64,000 nucleotides of DNA from Streptococcus mitis (lineage in GTDB: Bacteria; Bacillota; Bacilli; Lactobacillales; Streptococcaceae), in contig NZ_PKIE01000001.1 of assembly GCF_002860865.1 (NCBI RefSeq), forward strand, positions 744,001-808,000, read 5' to 3'. This document shows, one piece after another, positions 17,610 through 27,615 of this stretch. Every line of letters starts with the position of its first letter. Positions within the stretch are counted from its first letter, which is position 1. The position numbers and the translations under genes were made by a program. The notes beneath the pieces are model-generated. The model was not told the origin of the DNA and did no database searches. It saw nothing but the letters and a program-made list of their open reading frames with translations.

Positions 17610-18472
17610 TTGCTTAATTTGGCTCCTTTCAAGATTGTTTGCTTAAATGTTGGAATTATAAGGCAAACTGCTAAAATCAAGGCACTGTACAAACGAAGGT
17701 AACTTGTATTAAAGCCGAGCGCGATAACTGCCCACACTAAGAATTGATAGGCGATAGAGCCCACAACGATGGCAACCAGACGCTCTGCCAAGCTCAAACT
17801 CTTGAAAATAACTTCCCCAATAATCAAACTTGCAAGCCCCACAACGATAACCCCGATTCCTCGAGATACATCGGCATAGCCTTCTTGCTGGGCAATGAGA
17901 GCTCCCGCAAGGGCAATCACACCATTTGATAAGACCAGACCCATAAGCTCCATACGTCCAGTATGAATCCCGAAACTTCTGGCCATGTCTGGATTATCTC
18001 CAGTTGCAATATAAGCTTGCCCAAGTTTAGTGTCCAAGAAAAAGAGCATGAGAGCAATAACAATACTGACAAAGATGAGACCTGTAAAAAGTTGATTTAA
18101 ATCCGAGTCAAAAGGCAAAACATCCTGGATTTGCTTGGTTCCAAGCAGTCCTAAATTTGCACGTCCCATAATCAAGAGCATCATAGAGTGACAAGAAGTC
18201 ATCACCAAAATCCCTGAGAGCAAGGTTGGGATCTTCCCTTTTGTATAAAGAAGTCCTGCTGCCATTCCAGCCAAACAACCAGCTCCAACAGCAATAAGAG
18301 TTGCTAAAAATGGGTTCACACCTTTCGTTATCAAAGTGACAGCAACAGCCCCCCCAAGAGGGAAGGAACCTTCTGTCGTCATATCTGGAAAGTTCAAAAT
18401 CCTAAATGTCATAAAGATTCCCAGACCTAAAATAGCCCAGACAAATCCTTGAGAAATAATAGATAATATCAT
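17606..18472 (-). CDS. trpY: Putative tryptophan ABC transporter permease
   Basis: The 288-residue protein has about eight hydrophobic segments and resembles branched-chain-type inner-membrane permeases (FMTFRILNFPDMTTEGSFPLGG, GDNPDMARSFGIHTGRMELMGL). It pairs with the overlapping ATPase gene and the lipoprotein gene 75 bases upstream. A hairpin lies in that 75-base gap and may reduce permease mRNA relative to the binding protein. The start ATG lacks a perfect ribosome site (AAGAAACAG). Confidence 0.86.
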   Translation of the reverse strand: MILSIISQGFVWAILGLGIFMTFRILNFPDMTTEGSFPLGGAVAVTLITKGVNPFLATLIAVGAGCLAGMAAGLLYTKGKIPTLLSGILVMTSCHSMMLLIMGRANLGLLGTKQIQDVLPFDSDLNQLFTGLIFVSIVIALMLFFLDTKLGQAYIATGDNPDMARSFGIHTGRMELMGLVLSNGVIALAGALIAQQEGYADVSRGIGVIVVGLASLIIGEVIFKSLSLAERLVAIVVGSIAYQFLVWAVIALGFNTSYLRLYSALILAVCLIIPTFKQTILKGAKLSK

Positions 18473-18507
18473 CTGTTTCTTAACCTTTTCTATATGATTT
18501 TAATTGT

Positions 18508-18539
18508 AAAAAATTGGAGGAGATGTCCCCAACTCCTCC
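18508..18539 (-). terminator. Partial terminator between binding protein and permease genes
   Basis: On the minus strand GGAGGAG ... CTCCTCC (10-base loop) is followed by AATTTTTT. Its position within the operon suggests differential expression, with more binding protein than permease. Confidence 0.65.
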
Positions 18540-18547
18540 ATTTTAGA

Positions 18548-19543
18548 TTATTCAATCACTTGTCCTGCTTCTTTTAGAACAGATTCAGGAATAGTAATAC
18601 CTAACTCTTGTGCCAATTTTTTGTTGATAACTGACTTACCAGTTGAAAAGACATTGACTGGAGTTTCAGCTGGTTTTGCACCTTTCAGAACTTGCGCAAT
18701 CATTTTACCTGTTGCCACACCAAGGTCGTATTGGTCAACTACAACTGATGCCAAGCCACCTGCTTCTACCATGGCAGTCGCGCTTGGATAGATTGGCTTT
18801 TTAGCTGATTGATTGCTTGATACAACTGTTGAAAATGCAGATGCAATGGTGTTGTCGATTGGAACCCAGATAGCATCAACCTTGCTAGTCATAACATTGA
18901 CTGTTGAAGCAATTTCATTTGTTGAAGGAACCGCAAATGTTTCCACTGTCAAACCTGCTTTTTCAGCATAAGCCTTAAATTCTTCAACCTGTGTTTTTGA
19001 ATTGTCTTCGCTACTTGAGTAAAGGGCTCCGATTGTTTTTACATTTGGTGTAAGAGCCTTAATGAGTTCAACTTGTTGTTGAGCTGGATTGTGGTCAGAC
19101 ACCCCTGTAATGTTACCACCTGGTTTTTTCAAATCTTTGACCAAGTTAGCACCAATTGGGTCTGTAATAGCAGCCATGATAACCGGTAGGTCTTTTGTTG
19201 CACTAGCCAAACCTTGAGCAGCTGGTGTTGCAATACCAACCACAAGGTCATTTCCATTTGCAACCAATTGTTTACTCATTGTCGCAACCTTACTTTGGTC
19301 GCCTTCTGAGTTCATAAAGTCGATTTTAACTTGATCATCTTTATATCCTTCTTCTGCAAGTCCATCTTGAATCCCTTTATAAATCAAGTCAAGAGATGGA
19401 TGGCTCACAAACTGAAGAACACCAACTTTGGCAACTTTCTTCTCATTCTTAGCTTCTGGTTTATTCATTGAAGAGTAAATCAAGCTTCCTGCTACTAAGA
19501 CTGCTAATGCAGCGATAATTCCAATTAAACGTTTATTTTTCAT
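18548..19543 (-). CDS. trpX: Putative tryptophan ABC transporter substrate-binding protein
   Basis: The 331-residue exported protein has an N-terminal hydrophobic segment (residues ~7-24, IIAALAVLVAGSLIY) without a lipobox Cys, so it is anchored or cleaved by signal peptidase I. Its periplasmic-binding fold (VGVLQFVSHPSLDLIYKGI, NITGVSDHNPAQQQVELIKAL) is of the ABC_sub_bind (TrpX) family. The gene is the first full-length gene after a T-box whose specifier reads UGG (Trp), which supports tryptophan or a related compound as substrate. Confidence 0.87.
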   Translation of the reverse strand: MKNKRLIGIIAALAVLVAGSLIYSSMNKPEAKNEKKVAKVGVLQFVSHPSLDLIYKGIQDGLAEEGYKDDQVKIDFMNSEGDQSKVATMSKQLVANGNDLVVGIATPAAQGLASATKDLPVIMAAITDPIGANLVKDLKKPGGNITGVSDHNPAQQQVELIKALTPNVKTIGALYSSSEDNSKTQVEEFKAYAEKAGLTVETFAVPSTNEIASTVNVMTSKVDAIWVPIDNTIASAFSTVVSSNQSAKKPIYPSATAMVEAGGLASVVVDQYDLGVATGKMIAQVLKGAKPAETPVNVFSTGKSVINKKLAQELGITIPESVLKEAGQVIE

Positions 19544-19580
19544 TCTATTTCTCCTTTTTTATTCCTTTAAAATACTTCAC

Positions 19581-19616
19581 TTATCTCAACAAGCGACGCC
19601 ATCGTTTTCTTTCCAT
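19581..19616 (-). CDS. Arg-rich micro-ORF between T-box and trpX
   Basis: An ATG-initiated ORF of 11 codons, MERKRWRRLLR, ends in TAA. It is preceded by a near-perfect ribosome site GGAGG with 6-base spacing, better than that of trpX. It contains one Trp codon and five Arg codons. It begins just after the T-box terminator, so it would be translated only on antiterminated transcripts. Translation is predicted, not shown; it could be a leader peptide tuning trpX. Confidence 0.45.
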   Translation of the reverse strand: MERKRWRRLLR

Positions 19617-19630
19617 ACTAACCTCCATCA

Positions 19631-19868
19631 AAAAAGTCCTCACACAAAAAACTTGTGTGAGGACGTCGATGCGCGGTACCACCTCAATTATAGGGAATTT
19701 CCCTATCGCTCTGTCTCGCAGTAACGAGATGCACTGTAAGGTGTGCTCACCGAATTTTTATGATTTCAAATTCTAAATAACATTCAGCCCAATTTTCATC
19801 ATCATCACTTATCTGTTTTCAGCTACCACAGACTCTCTAAAAAGTTTGAATGATTACTTTTCTGAATG
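19631..19868 (-). promoter_or_regulatory. Trp T-box riboswitch with terminator
   Basis: The minus-strand transcript carries a stem I region (AGAGAG ... GGTAGCTGAAAAC) and a specifier loop reading UGG at 19790-19792. The T-box GGTGGTACCGCG is at 19673-19684, complementary to the tRNA acceptor end. A perfect 12-bp terminator stem (19637-19648 with 19654-19665) is followed by TTTTTT. Uncharged tRNA-Trp should stabilise the antiterminator and switch the transporter operon on. Confidence 0.93.
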
Positions 19869-19874
19869 GTTAAA

Positions 19875-19902
19875 TTATATCATTTTTCAACTACTTGTCA
19901 AG
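19875..19902 (-). promoter_or_regulatory. SigA promoter of the T-box operon
   Basis: Perfect TTGACA (19897-19902), 16-base spacer, perfect TATAAT (19875-19880) on the minus strand. Confidence 0.88.
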
Positions 19903-19930
19903 ACTCTTTTAGCATTTTTTTGAAATATTC

Positions 19931-19960
19931 AAAAACTTCCCCTATAGAAAAGAGGAAGCT
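19931..19960 (-). terminator. Terminator of ppc
   Basis: On the minus strand AGCTTCCTC pairs with GGGGAAGTT across an 8-base loop, with two or three G-U pairs, then TTTTT. It lies 10 bases after the ppc stop. Confidence 0.65.
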
Positions 19961-19969
19961 TGATAGGTA

Positions 19970-22666
19970 TCAGCCTGAATTACGCAATCCTGTTGCAATT
20001 CCGTTGATGGTTGTATGGATTAATTTTTCTTGGTCGCTTGATAATTCTCCTCGACGTTGACGTTTAATCAACTCCAACTGGATATAGTTAAGGATATTAA
20101 AGTAAGGCATACGGTAATCCAAACTTGCTTTTAGATATGGATTTTCAGCCAAGAGTTCATCATATCCTTCGATAGCCAAGATGACTTCCTTGGTAACTTG
20201 CCATTCATTTAGAATAGTCTCATAGATTGCTTTTACTTGATCATCTTCACAAAGTTTAGCATATTCAAAAGCAATATTCATATTTGATTTTGACAAGACC
20301 ATATCAACATTTGAAAGGAGAGATTGGAAGAAAGGCCAATTTTGGTACATATCTCGTAGGATAGCGATATTTTCTGGATTTTTATCAATAAATTCTTTGA
20401 AACTTGATCCGACACCATACCAGCCAGGGAACATGACACGACTTTGCGACCATGAGAATACCCAAGGAATAGCCCGCAAACCACCGATTTCAGTAATCGT
20501 TTTACGAGCAGCTGGACGAGAACCAATGTTAAAGCTTGAAATAGCCTTGATTGGACTTGACTCGAAGAAATAATCATAGAAATGGTCATTACCAAAGACT
20601 AAATCACGGTAGATATCATAACTACGGTCCACCACTTGGTCCATAATAGCTTCATAACGATTGGATGTATTGGTATCGCTCTTCTTCTGAGTAATCATAC
20701 GGTTAATGGCTGCAGATACTAGCATTTCAAGGTTATAGTAGGCTGCGTCTTTGTTACCATATTTATTGCCAATTACTTCACCCTGCTCCGTCAAACGGAT
20801 ACGATCCTTGATAGACTTGAGCGGTTGAGATGTGATGGCTTCATAGGTTGGTCCACCACCACGACCGACAGTCCCACCACGACCATGGAAGAAGGTAACC
20901 TTAACGCCAAATTCATCTCCAATAGCAGTCAATTGTTGTTGAGCCTTGTAGAGGGTCCAACATGATGATAAGTAACCACCATCTTTATTACTGTCAGAGT
21001 AGCCCAGCATGATTTCTTGATAGTTATTGCGTGAAGCAATCCATTTCTTAGCAAGAGGAAGAGAAAGGTACTCTCTCATAGTTTCTTCTGAGTGGTCCAA
21101 GTCCTCGATTGTTTCAAAGAGAGGAACAATTTGGACTCGGGCTCTTTCTTTATCAACTAACCCTACTTCTTTTAGTAAGATAGCCAATTCCAGCATGTCT
21201 GATACGCTGGTTGCATGTGAAATAATGGTTTGACGAATAACATCATCACCCAACTTATCTTTCAACTTACGAGCAGCTTTAAAGATAGCCAATTCTTTTT
21301 CAAGTAACTCTGATTTTTCAACATGAGTGGCAGAAAGAATACGTGGATCTTCTTCTAATTCTTTCAAGAGAAGCTGGCATTTTTCTTCTTCACTTAGTTC
21401 GCTATAACGCGAATGAATTCCTGCTGATTTCAAAAGTTCTGCTACACAGGCCTCATGAACACTAGAATCTTGACGCATGTCAATAGATGCCAAATAGAAA
21501 CCAAAAATTTCAACTGCCTGGATCAACTCAACAAAATCACCAGAAATCAGTGCTTCACCCTTATTTTCCAAGAGGGAATCACGAATAGTAATTAAATCCT
21601 TATAAAAATCAGTAGCTGTTTCATAGCGAGCCCCAACTTCCTTATCCTCAATCAGATAAGTTTTTGTTGCTTGGATTTTTGATTGAATATCAAATAAGGC
21701 ACGGCGGTAAAGCTCTTTTTCACGATAAATGGAGTTATCCTTGGATTGGCGAGCCATTTCTCTGACTTGCTTACTCACATTGACAATACTGGTTGAGAGG
21801 GAGAATTCACGATAGAGTTGGTAAATCTTTTCATCATAATAGTTCATGATGACTTCACACTGAGTCATGGCAGATTGTTTCAAGGTATCTGCTGTAACAA
21901 AAGGATTCCCATCACGGTCTCCACCAATCCACATTCCCATGGTAATTGGTTTAGGATGTTTCAACTCCAAGCCATGTTTTTTAGCCAGACGCTTGTACTC
22001 AGCAGTCAAATGAGGAACAGCTTTCAGGAATGAACTATTGTAGTATTCCATAACATTCGTGATTTCATTGGTAACTTTCAATTTCTTTTCACGAATCATA
22101 TCTGTTTGCATGATAATCTCGATGTAACGACGGAGATCATTATGCCATTTTTCCTTATTAATCAAGCCTAGCTTCACATCACGATACTTACGCAAGAGGG
22201 TATGGATATTATTGGTCAAATCCAACATACTCTTACGTTGCACTTGCGTTGGATGGGCTGTCAAAACAGGGACAACATTCAAGTGTTCTAGAATTTCAAC
22301 CGCATTTTCTTTTTCTGCAACCATTTTGATTGTTGCTGATAATTTCCCAAGATAATCTTGATCGATATTATTTTGGTGGTTGATTTCATAGGCTAAATCC
22401 ACGTCTTCTGAAATATTAATCAAGAGAGGCAAGATAGAGAAATAGCGTGAAATATAAGCCATTTCATCATTTGTCAGGCTAGTAACCAATTGGTTCAAGC
22501 CTTGATAATCTTCTTGAGTTGACAATTCCTTCAACTGCATGATTTTTTCAAAAGTCTCTGGAGCAAGCATATTTTTAGTGATATCTTCTAACAATTCTGT
22601 TAAAATCAATACTTCTTCTTGCACGACAGCTTTATTACTATAGTTTTCTAATTTTTGAAGAGACAT
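19970..22666 (-). CDS. ppc: Phosphoenolpyruvate carboxylase
   Basis: The 898-residue enzyme carboxylates PEP to oxaloacetate, the anaplerotic route to aspartate in streptococci. Visible signatures are [12 protein letters not shown] with the catalytic His (~136), [10 protein letters not shown] (~555), [14 protein letters not shown] (~590) and the terminal GLRNSG. Full family length. The ATG at 22666 ([10 protein letters not shown]) has AAAGGA upstream; the two-codon longer TTG start is unlikely. Confidence 0.97.
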   Translation of the reverse strand: MSLQKLENYSNKAVVQEEVLILTELLEDITKNMLAPETFEKIMQLKELSTQEDYQGLNQLVTSLTNDEMAYISRYFSILPLLINISEDVDLAYEINHQNNIDQDYLGKLSATIKMVAEKENAVEILEHLNVVPVLTAHPTQVQRKSMLDLTNNIHTLLRKYRDVKLGLINKEKWHNDLRRYIEIIMQTDMIREKKLKVTNEITNVMEYYNSSFLKAVPHLTAEYKRLAKKHGLELKHPKPITMGMWIGGDRDGNPFVTADTLKQSAMTQCEVIMNYYDEKIYQLYREFSLSTSIVNVSKQVREMARQSKDNSIYREKELYRRALFDIQSKIQATKTYLIEDKEVGARYETATDFYKDLITIRDSLLENKGEALISGDFVELIQAVEIFGFYLASIDMRQDSSVHEACVAELLKSAGIHSRYSELSEEEKCQLLLKELEEDPRILSATHVEKSELLEKELAIFKAARKLKDKLGDDVIRQTIISHATSVSDMLELAILLKEVGLVDKERARVQIVPLFETIEDLDHSEETMREYLSLPLAKKWIASRNNYQEIMLGYSDSNKDGGYLSSCWTLYKAQQQLTAIGDEFGVKVTFFHGRGGTVGRGGGPTYEAITSQPLKSIKDRIRLTEQGEVIGNKYGNKDAAYYNLEMLVSAAINRMITQKKSDTNTSNRYEAIMDQVVDRSYDIYRDLVFGNDHFYDYFFESSPIKAISSFNIGSRPAARKTITEIGGLRAIPWVFSWSQSRVMFPGWYGVGSSFKEFIDKNPENIAILRDMYQNWPFFQSLLSNVDMVLSKSNMNIAFEYAKLCEDDQVKAIYETILNEWQVTKEVILAIEGYDELLAENPYLKASLDYRMPYFNILNYIQLELIKRQRRGELSSDQEKLIHTTINGIATGLRNSG

Positions 22667-22690
22667 AGGCAATCCTTTCTACTCTCAGCT

Positions 22691-23914
22691 TTACATATAG
22701 TGTGATGAGCGAGCTTCTAACTCCTCATATAATTGGGCACGTTTTTCACTTGCATCAATATTTAAGACAAAGGCGATGGCTACAGATAATACCAAAAGAC
22801 TGTTCCCTCCTTGCGATAAGAAGGGGAAGGTAACTCCTGTTGAAGGAATAATACCAGAAATTCCACCGATATTAACAAAGACCTGTACCAACATCATCCC
22901 CCCAACCCCAATCGCCATCATGGAATTAAAGGGATTCTTAGCACGAATTCCCACCAGGATAATTCGTAAAATAAGGAAAAAGACAAGTGACAAAATCAAG
23001 CTGGCTCCCACAAAGCCAAATTCTTCAATGACAATTGAAAATACAAAATCTGTATGGGCCTCTGGTAAATAGCCACGTTTTTCAATTGAATTTCCTAAAC
23101 CTAGACCAAACCAACCACCATTTACCATGGCAAAGTAGGAATTTGCAAGTTGGTGGCCTGCTCCTGCCAAATCATCAAAAGGGTTAAAATAGGCGCTGAA
23201 ACGCTTGGCAACATAACCAAATACTGGAACTTTTGAAAACTTATCAACCCCAATCATAGAAATAGCTGATAAGGATAGGGCTGAAACTCCAAACAATACA
23301 CCGATAAAGACTATAAACCAACGATGAGCAATCCCACTAACTGTATACATAATCAAGGCGACCAGCGCTAGGATTGTAGCATTCCCCAAATCTGGGAAAA
23401 TAGCCAAACTTCCTATCATTACCAAGAGGACAAAACGCCAATCATTAAAAGCTCGAGGAATCCATTGATTTTGAGTTAAAACTTGAAAATCGTAAATACC
23501 AATTTCATCCTGTTGTTTTGAAAAACGTTGGGCCAAGTACCAGACGATGATAATCTTCAAATACTCCGCTGGCTGAATGGTCAAAGGTCCTACTGAAATC
23601 CAACCATAGGCTCCATTGACTGGCGTACCAATTAAGCGAGCCAGAGCTAAGAGAATCAGCTCAACAAACATAACAATAAATAAAAGTCGTTCTTTTCTTA
23701 AAAAATTCAGTTTCAGCTTATATATCAAGACAATCAATATTAAACTAAATATCCAAAACATTCCCTGACTTCGAACCAATTGGAGGGCACTTTTACCTTC
23801 TTCGATAAGAATGGCACTGGTTGTAGAATAGACTACAATCAAACCCAAAATAGATAAAAGTAAGTAAGGAACTAGAATAGAATAATTTAATAGGTGCCTT
23901 TTACTAATCTTCAT
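22691..23914 (-). CDS. ftsW: Lipid II-dependent septal peptidoglycan polymerase FtsW (SEDS family)
   Basis: The 407-residue SEDS protein has about ten membrane spans. Typical segments are GLIVVYSTTSA near the N-terminus, INPAEYLK-like TIQPAEYLKI, AHTDFVFSIVIEEFGFVG, and FPFLSQGGNSLLV near the C-terminus, which is the SEDS GG-S motif. It polymerises septal glycan with a class B PBP. A -10 element TGGTATAAT lies at 23985-23990. It lies 24 bases upstream of ppc on the same strand. Confidence 0.95.
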   Translation of the reverse strand: MKISKRHLLNYSILVPYLLLSILGLIVVYSTTSAILIEEGKSALQLVRSQGMFWIFSLILIVLIYKLKLNFLRKERLLFIVMFVELILLALARLIGTPVNGAYGWISVGPLTIQPAEYLKIIIVWYLAQRFSKQQDEIGIYDFQVLTQNQWIPRAFNDWRFVLLVMIGSLAIFPDLGNATILALVALIMYTVSGIAHRWFIVFIGVLFGVSALSLSAISMIGVDKFSKVPVFGYVAKRFSAYFNPFDDLAGAGHQLANSYFAMVNGGWFGLGLGNSIEKRGYLPEAHTDFVFSIVIEEFGFVGASLILSLVFFLILRIILVGIRAKNPFNSMMAIGVGGMMLVQVFVNIGGISGIIPSTGVTFPFLSQGGNSLLVLSVAIAFVLNIDASEKRAQLYEELEARSSHYM

Positions 23915-23984
23915 AGTATCACCAATCTAATGAGAACAAAAGAAATTATTCCCAAATTCCGTTTATTTTCTAGTTTTGATTGCT

Positions 23985-23990
23985 ATTATA
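23985..23990 (-). promoter_or_regulatory. Extended -10 promoter for ftsW
   Basis: TGGTATAAT on the minus strand, hexamer at 23985-23990, about 70 bases before the ftsW ATG. The -35 region is poor. Confidence 0.5.
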
Positions 23991-24043
23991 CCATTTTTTC
24001 CGAAAGAAAAAAACTCTTACCCTTAAGATAGAAGATTTTCTCA

Positions 24044-24069
24044 TAAGAAAAAGAGCACTTGGCTCTTTT
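24044..24069 (-). terminator. Terminator of prsA
   Basis: On the minus strand AAAAGAGC-CAAGT-GCTCTTTT followed by TCTTATG, starting just after the prsA stop codon. Confidence 0.75.
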
Positions 24070-24074
24070 CTGTT

Positions 24075-25013
24075 TTATTCTTTTGAAGAACTGCTTGAGC
24101 TTGAATCTCCACCACCGATGTATTGAGTGAAGATATTTTGGAAGGCTTGATCTTTAACCTTGATATTGGCTGCTTGCAATTCTTTTCCGATAATACTTTG
24201 AACAAATGATGCGTCGTTTTGTTTTTGAGTTAAGATAACAGTTTTTAATTTTTCTTTGTAATCGTCAATATTAGATGATTTTTCTGTTTTCTTAATCAGT
24301 TTAACAATGTAATATTGACTGCTGTAGGCTTGTGTTCCAGTAACGCTAATCACATCAGAAACACCGTTTACATCTAAAGCAAAAGCAGCTTTTTTAACTT
24401 GTTCTGGTACTTCTGTTGAAGCAGAATCAAAAGTGATTTCTCCACCGTTTGCTTTGGTTTTTTCATCAGTTGAGTTATCTTTTGCTAATTGAGCGAAATC
24501 TGCCCCACTTGCCTTAGCTTTTTCGAGGACTTCTTTCGCTTTATCCTCATTATCAAGACGAATGATTTGAGCCGTTACATCTGGAGTATATTCATCAAAG
24601 GCTTTCTTATAAGCATCATCTGTCAATTCAGCCTCTGCTGCCTTCTTAACTGCCAACTCAACCAATTTACTTGTACGAATTTGAGCTTTACGTGTTTCAA
24701 GAGTCATGCCTGCTTGTGACAAAACACGTTGGTAGTTCTCACCATATTGTTTTTCTTCTTCGGCAATAGTATCGTTGACTTCTTTGTCATCTACTTCCGA
24801 ACCATATTGTTTCTCAAATACTTTTTGGATGGTCAAGTTCAACAACACTTGTTGAGCTGAAGGATTGCTCTTCACTTGCTCATAAAACTGATGTTCTGTG
24901 ATGACATCCCCTTTCATGCTGATAAGGTCTGCTCCTTCTGAACCTTTCGAACAAGCTGCTAAAGTTGCTACTGATAATAGTGTAATGGCACCTGCCAATA
25001 ATTTTTTCTTCAT
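24075..25013 (-). CDS. prsA: Foldase lipoprotein PrsA / PpmA
   Basis: The 312-residue lipoprotein has a signal ending in lipobox LAAC (Cys ~21), an N-terminal chaperone lobe (EHQFYEQVKSNPSAQQVLLN), a parvulin-type rotamase region (~145-245, AQIIRLDNEDKAKEVLEK, DFAQLAKDNSTDEKTKANGG) and a Ser-rich tail. It assists folding of exported proteins outside the membrane; the pneumococcal counterpart is the surface antigen PpmA. It is directly adjacent to ftsW here, whereas in TIGR4 these loci are far apart (from memory). Confidence 0.93.
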   Translation of the reverse strand: MKKKLLAGAITLLSVATLAACSKGSEGADLISMKGDVITEHQFYEQVKSNPSAQQVLLNLTIQKVFEKQYGSEVDDKEVNDTIAEEEKQYGENYQRVLSQAGMTLETRKAQIRTSKLVELAVKKAAEAELTDDAYKKAFDEYTPDVTAQIIRLDNEDKAKEVLEKAKASGADFAQLAKDNSTDEKTKANGGEITFDSASTEVPEQVKKAAFALDVNGVSDVISVTGTQAYSSQYYIVKLIKKTEKSSNIDDYKEKLKTVILTQKQNDASFVQSIIGKELQAANIKVKDQAFQNIFTQYIGGGDSSSSSSSKE

Positions 25014-25079
25014 GTCTACTCCTTTGAGATAAGTGTTACCCTATCTATTTTACTATATTTTCTTAAATTATTCTGAAAA

Positions 25080-25793
25080 TCATTCGCTGTCAGGCAATTG
25101 AACATCTGCTACATTTTTACGAAGCATGAGAATACCGTCTCCCAGAGGGACTAATGTTGCGGTGAGTCCTGGATTATCTAAAGTTGCGTCAAACAGTCTT
25201 TGAAGGCCTCGATAAATAGTTCGCTGGCCACGACGGACTTCCATAATATCCTTGGCAACATCACCACCTTGGAAAATGTCATCCAAAACAACCACACCTC
25301 CAACTTCCAAATGTTTGAGGATTTCTGGCAGAAAGACGATGTATTTAGACTTGGCTGAATCCATAAAGACGAAATCATAGGACTCTGTCAGTGTAGATAA
25401 GACATTTACCGCATCTCCTTCTAAAAGCGTGATTTGCTTGCGACTGTCAAACTGAACAAAATTTTCCTTGGCAAAACCAATCATTTCTGGATTGCGGTCA
25501 ATGGTTGTAATCTTGGCATTTGGTGCATGTTCCGCCATTAAAAGAGCTGAAAAACCGATAGCCGTCCCAATTTCCAGAATGTTTTTAGGTTGTATGGTTT
25601 CCATAAGAAAACGGAAGTAAGCAACCGTTTCATGAGGAATAATGGGAATATTTTCCTTGCGGGCAAAATCTTCCAATTCTTTCAAAGAACCTGTGACTTG
25701 CTTTTGACGCTGGCGCATCAAGTCTACAATTTCTTCCTTAACAACAGGACGACGCATATTATGGTTAGCATTTTTACTATACGATTCAACCAT
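25080..25793 (-). CDS. Class I SAM O-methyltransferase (family 3, TrmR/YrrM-like)
   Basis: The 237-residue enzyme has SAM motif I ILEIGTAIGFSALLMAEH (~60-77), motif II TTIDRNPEMI and YDFVFMDSAKSKY, GGVVVLDDIFQGG. It belongs to the COMT-like family 3, which includes B. subtilis TrmR acting on wobble uridine; that substrate is a possibility only. The ATG at 25793 follows the pepF stop by one base (TAAGATG), implying coupling; a 14-codon longer start would overlap pepF. Confidence 0.83.
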   Translation of the reverse strand: MVESYSKNANHNMRRPVVKEEIVDLMRQRQKQVTGSLKELEDFARKENIPIIPHETVAYFRFLMETIQPKNILEIGTAIGFSALLMAEHAPNAKITTIDRNPEMIGFAKENFVQFDSRKQITLLEGDAVNVLSTLTESYDFVFMDSAKSKYIVFLPEILKHLEVGGVVVLDDIFQGGDVAKDIMEVRRGQRTIYRGLQRLFDATLDNPGLTATLVPLGDGILMLRKNVADVQLPDSE

Positions 25794-25794
25794 C

Positions 25795-27597
25795 TTATGC
25801 CAATCCCAATTTTTCAACAAGGGCTTCAAACTCATTTAAACGGCGTTCAAAGACTGCAAAGGCATCGTTGAGGTAGTCTTCCTTCTCCATATCAACACCA
25901 GCTTTTCTCATGACATTAAGTGGGTAGTCAGACTTACCAGCCTTGAGATAATCAATATAACGGTCACGGTCTTCCTGACTACCATGAACAATTTTTTCAG
26001 CCAAAGCTGAGGCTGCTGCAAAACCTGTTGAATATTGGTATACATAGTAGTTATAGTAGAAGTGTGGAATACGTGCCCACTCGTATTGGATTTCAGGATT
26101 ATCTTCCTTGCTCAAACCATAATACTCTTGGTTCAAGTCTGCATAGAGTTTATTTAGGAAATCACTTGTCAAGACTTCCCCATTTTGATCCGCTTGGTGG
26201 ATGGCGTGTTCAAACTCAGCAAATTGAGTTTGTCGGAAAACTGTTCCACGGAAACCGTCCAAGAAGTTATTAAGAATAGCAAAGCGCGTTGCGTCGTCTT
26301 CCACTTCTTCCAACAATTTCTCCGTCAAGATATTCTCATTGGTAGTTGAGGCAATCTCAGCCAAGAAGATAGAATAATCTCCGTAAACATAAGGCTGCGT
26401 TTCACGAGTATAGCTTGAATGCATACTGTGACCTGTTTCATGAACAAGAGTAAAGAGATTGTCTAGATTGTCCTGCCAGTTAAGAAGCATAAAGGCATTG
26501 GTATCGTAAGAACCACCAGAGTAGGCCCCTGAACGCTTGCCTTGATTTTCGTAAACATCAATCCAACGCTCACTGAAGGCACGTTTAACACGGCTCAAGT
26601 AATCCTCACCCAAGACTGCCAAGGCATCTTCTGCCTTTTTCAAGGCTTCTTGGTAAGTAAAACTGTATTCAACAGATGAAAGTGGTGTGTAGACATCGTA
26701 CATCTTGAGGTCTGAAATCCTCAAGATTTTTGAACGAAGCTCAAGGTAACGATGCAAGAGTGGCAAGTGCTTGCGAACTGCTGCTACCAAATTGTCATAA
26801 ACACTCTCTGGAACAAAATTTGCCGCTAGGGCTGCATGACGAGCACTCTTGTAGTTGCGAACTTTTGCTCGGTAGTTTTGAACCTTAACATTTGTTTGCA
26901 AGGTTTTGGCATAGGTATGTTGGAATTGTTCATAAGTCGCATAAAGGGCTTGATAGGCACCACGGCGTACCTCACGATTTTTAGACTCCATCAAGCGCAT
27001 ATAAACGCCATGTGATAATTGTACTTCATTACCATCTTCATCTTTAACAAATGGAAAGACGATATCTGCATTATCTAAAATCGCAAAGGTTTCACTTGCC
27101 GAACCAAAGATTTCTCCAGCTCCAGCTAATAATTCTTCTTCACGTTGTGAAAGAACGTGATCCTTGCCTTGCAAAAGCTTATCAAAATAGTGTTGATAAA
27201 CCTGCAATTTTGGTTGAGCCTCTAAAAAGTCAGCATACTGCTTTTCACTAATTTCCATAAATTCAGGTTCATAGAATGAAAAGGCTTGGTCTAGCTGGCT
27301 GTAGAGTGTCATGGCCTTAGCATAGTACTCTTGGTACTTGGCTTCACGTGTGTCTTGGTCATTCTTCATATGTGCATAAACGTAAAGCTTCTCCATTTGG
27401 CGTTCCATCTCAAGAGAAAATTCAGTGATTTCTAGTAGGTTATCCGCACTATCCAAGAGATGGCCTTCATACTGGGCTACTGTCTCCAATTGTTCTGTTA
27501 AATCTTTTAAGGCTTCTTCCCAAGCCTGGTCAGTTGGGTAGATCGTTGATAGATCCCATGTATCTTTTTCATTTATTTCATTTCTTTGTAATACCAT
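25795..27597 (-). CDS. pepF: Oligoendopeptidase F (M3 metallopeptidase)
   Basis: The 600-residue cytoplasmic zinc peptidase has the HExxH site in [13 protein letters not shown] (~388) and the downstream Glu ligand in [13 protein letters not shown]3B oligoendopeptidases cleave short peptides. A strong GGAGGAATCTA precedes the ATG. It lies 18 bases after coiA on the same strand, as in pneumococcus, where pepF follows coiA. Confidence 0.95.
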   Translation of the reverse strand: MVLQRNEINEKDTWDLSTIYPTDQAWEEALKDLTEQLETVAQYEGHLLDSADNLLEITEFSLEMERQMEKLYVYAHMKNDQDTREAKYQEYYAKAMTLYSQLDQAFSFYEPEFMEISEKQYADFLEAQPKLQVYQHYFDKLLQGKDHVLSQREEELLAGAGEIFGSASETFAILDNADIVFPFVKDEDGNEVQLSHGVYMRLMESKNREVRRGAYQALYATYEQFQHTYAKTLQTNVKVQNYRAKVRNYKSARHAALAANFVPESVYDNLVAAVRKHLPLLHRYLELRSKILRISDLKMYDVYTPLSSVEYSFTYQEALKKAEDALAVLGEDYLSRVKRAFSERWIDVYENQGKRSGAYSGGSYDTNAFMLLNWQDNLDNLFTLVHETGHSMHSSYTRETQPYVYGDYSIFLAEIASTTNENILTEKLLEEVEDDATRFAILNNFLDGFRGTVFRQTQFAEFEHAIHQADQNGEVLTSDFLNKLYADLNQEYYGLSKEDNPEIQYEWARIPHFYYNYYVYQYSTGFAAASALAEKIVHGSQEDRDRYIDYLKAGKSDYPLNVMRKAGVDMEKEDYLNDAFAVFERRLNEFEALVEKLGLA

Positions 27598-27615
27598 TAG
27601 ATTCCTCCATCCTTT

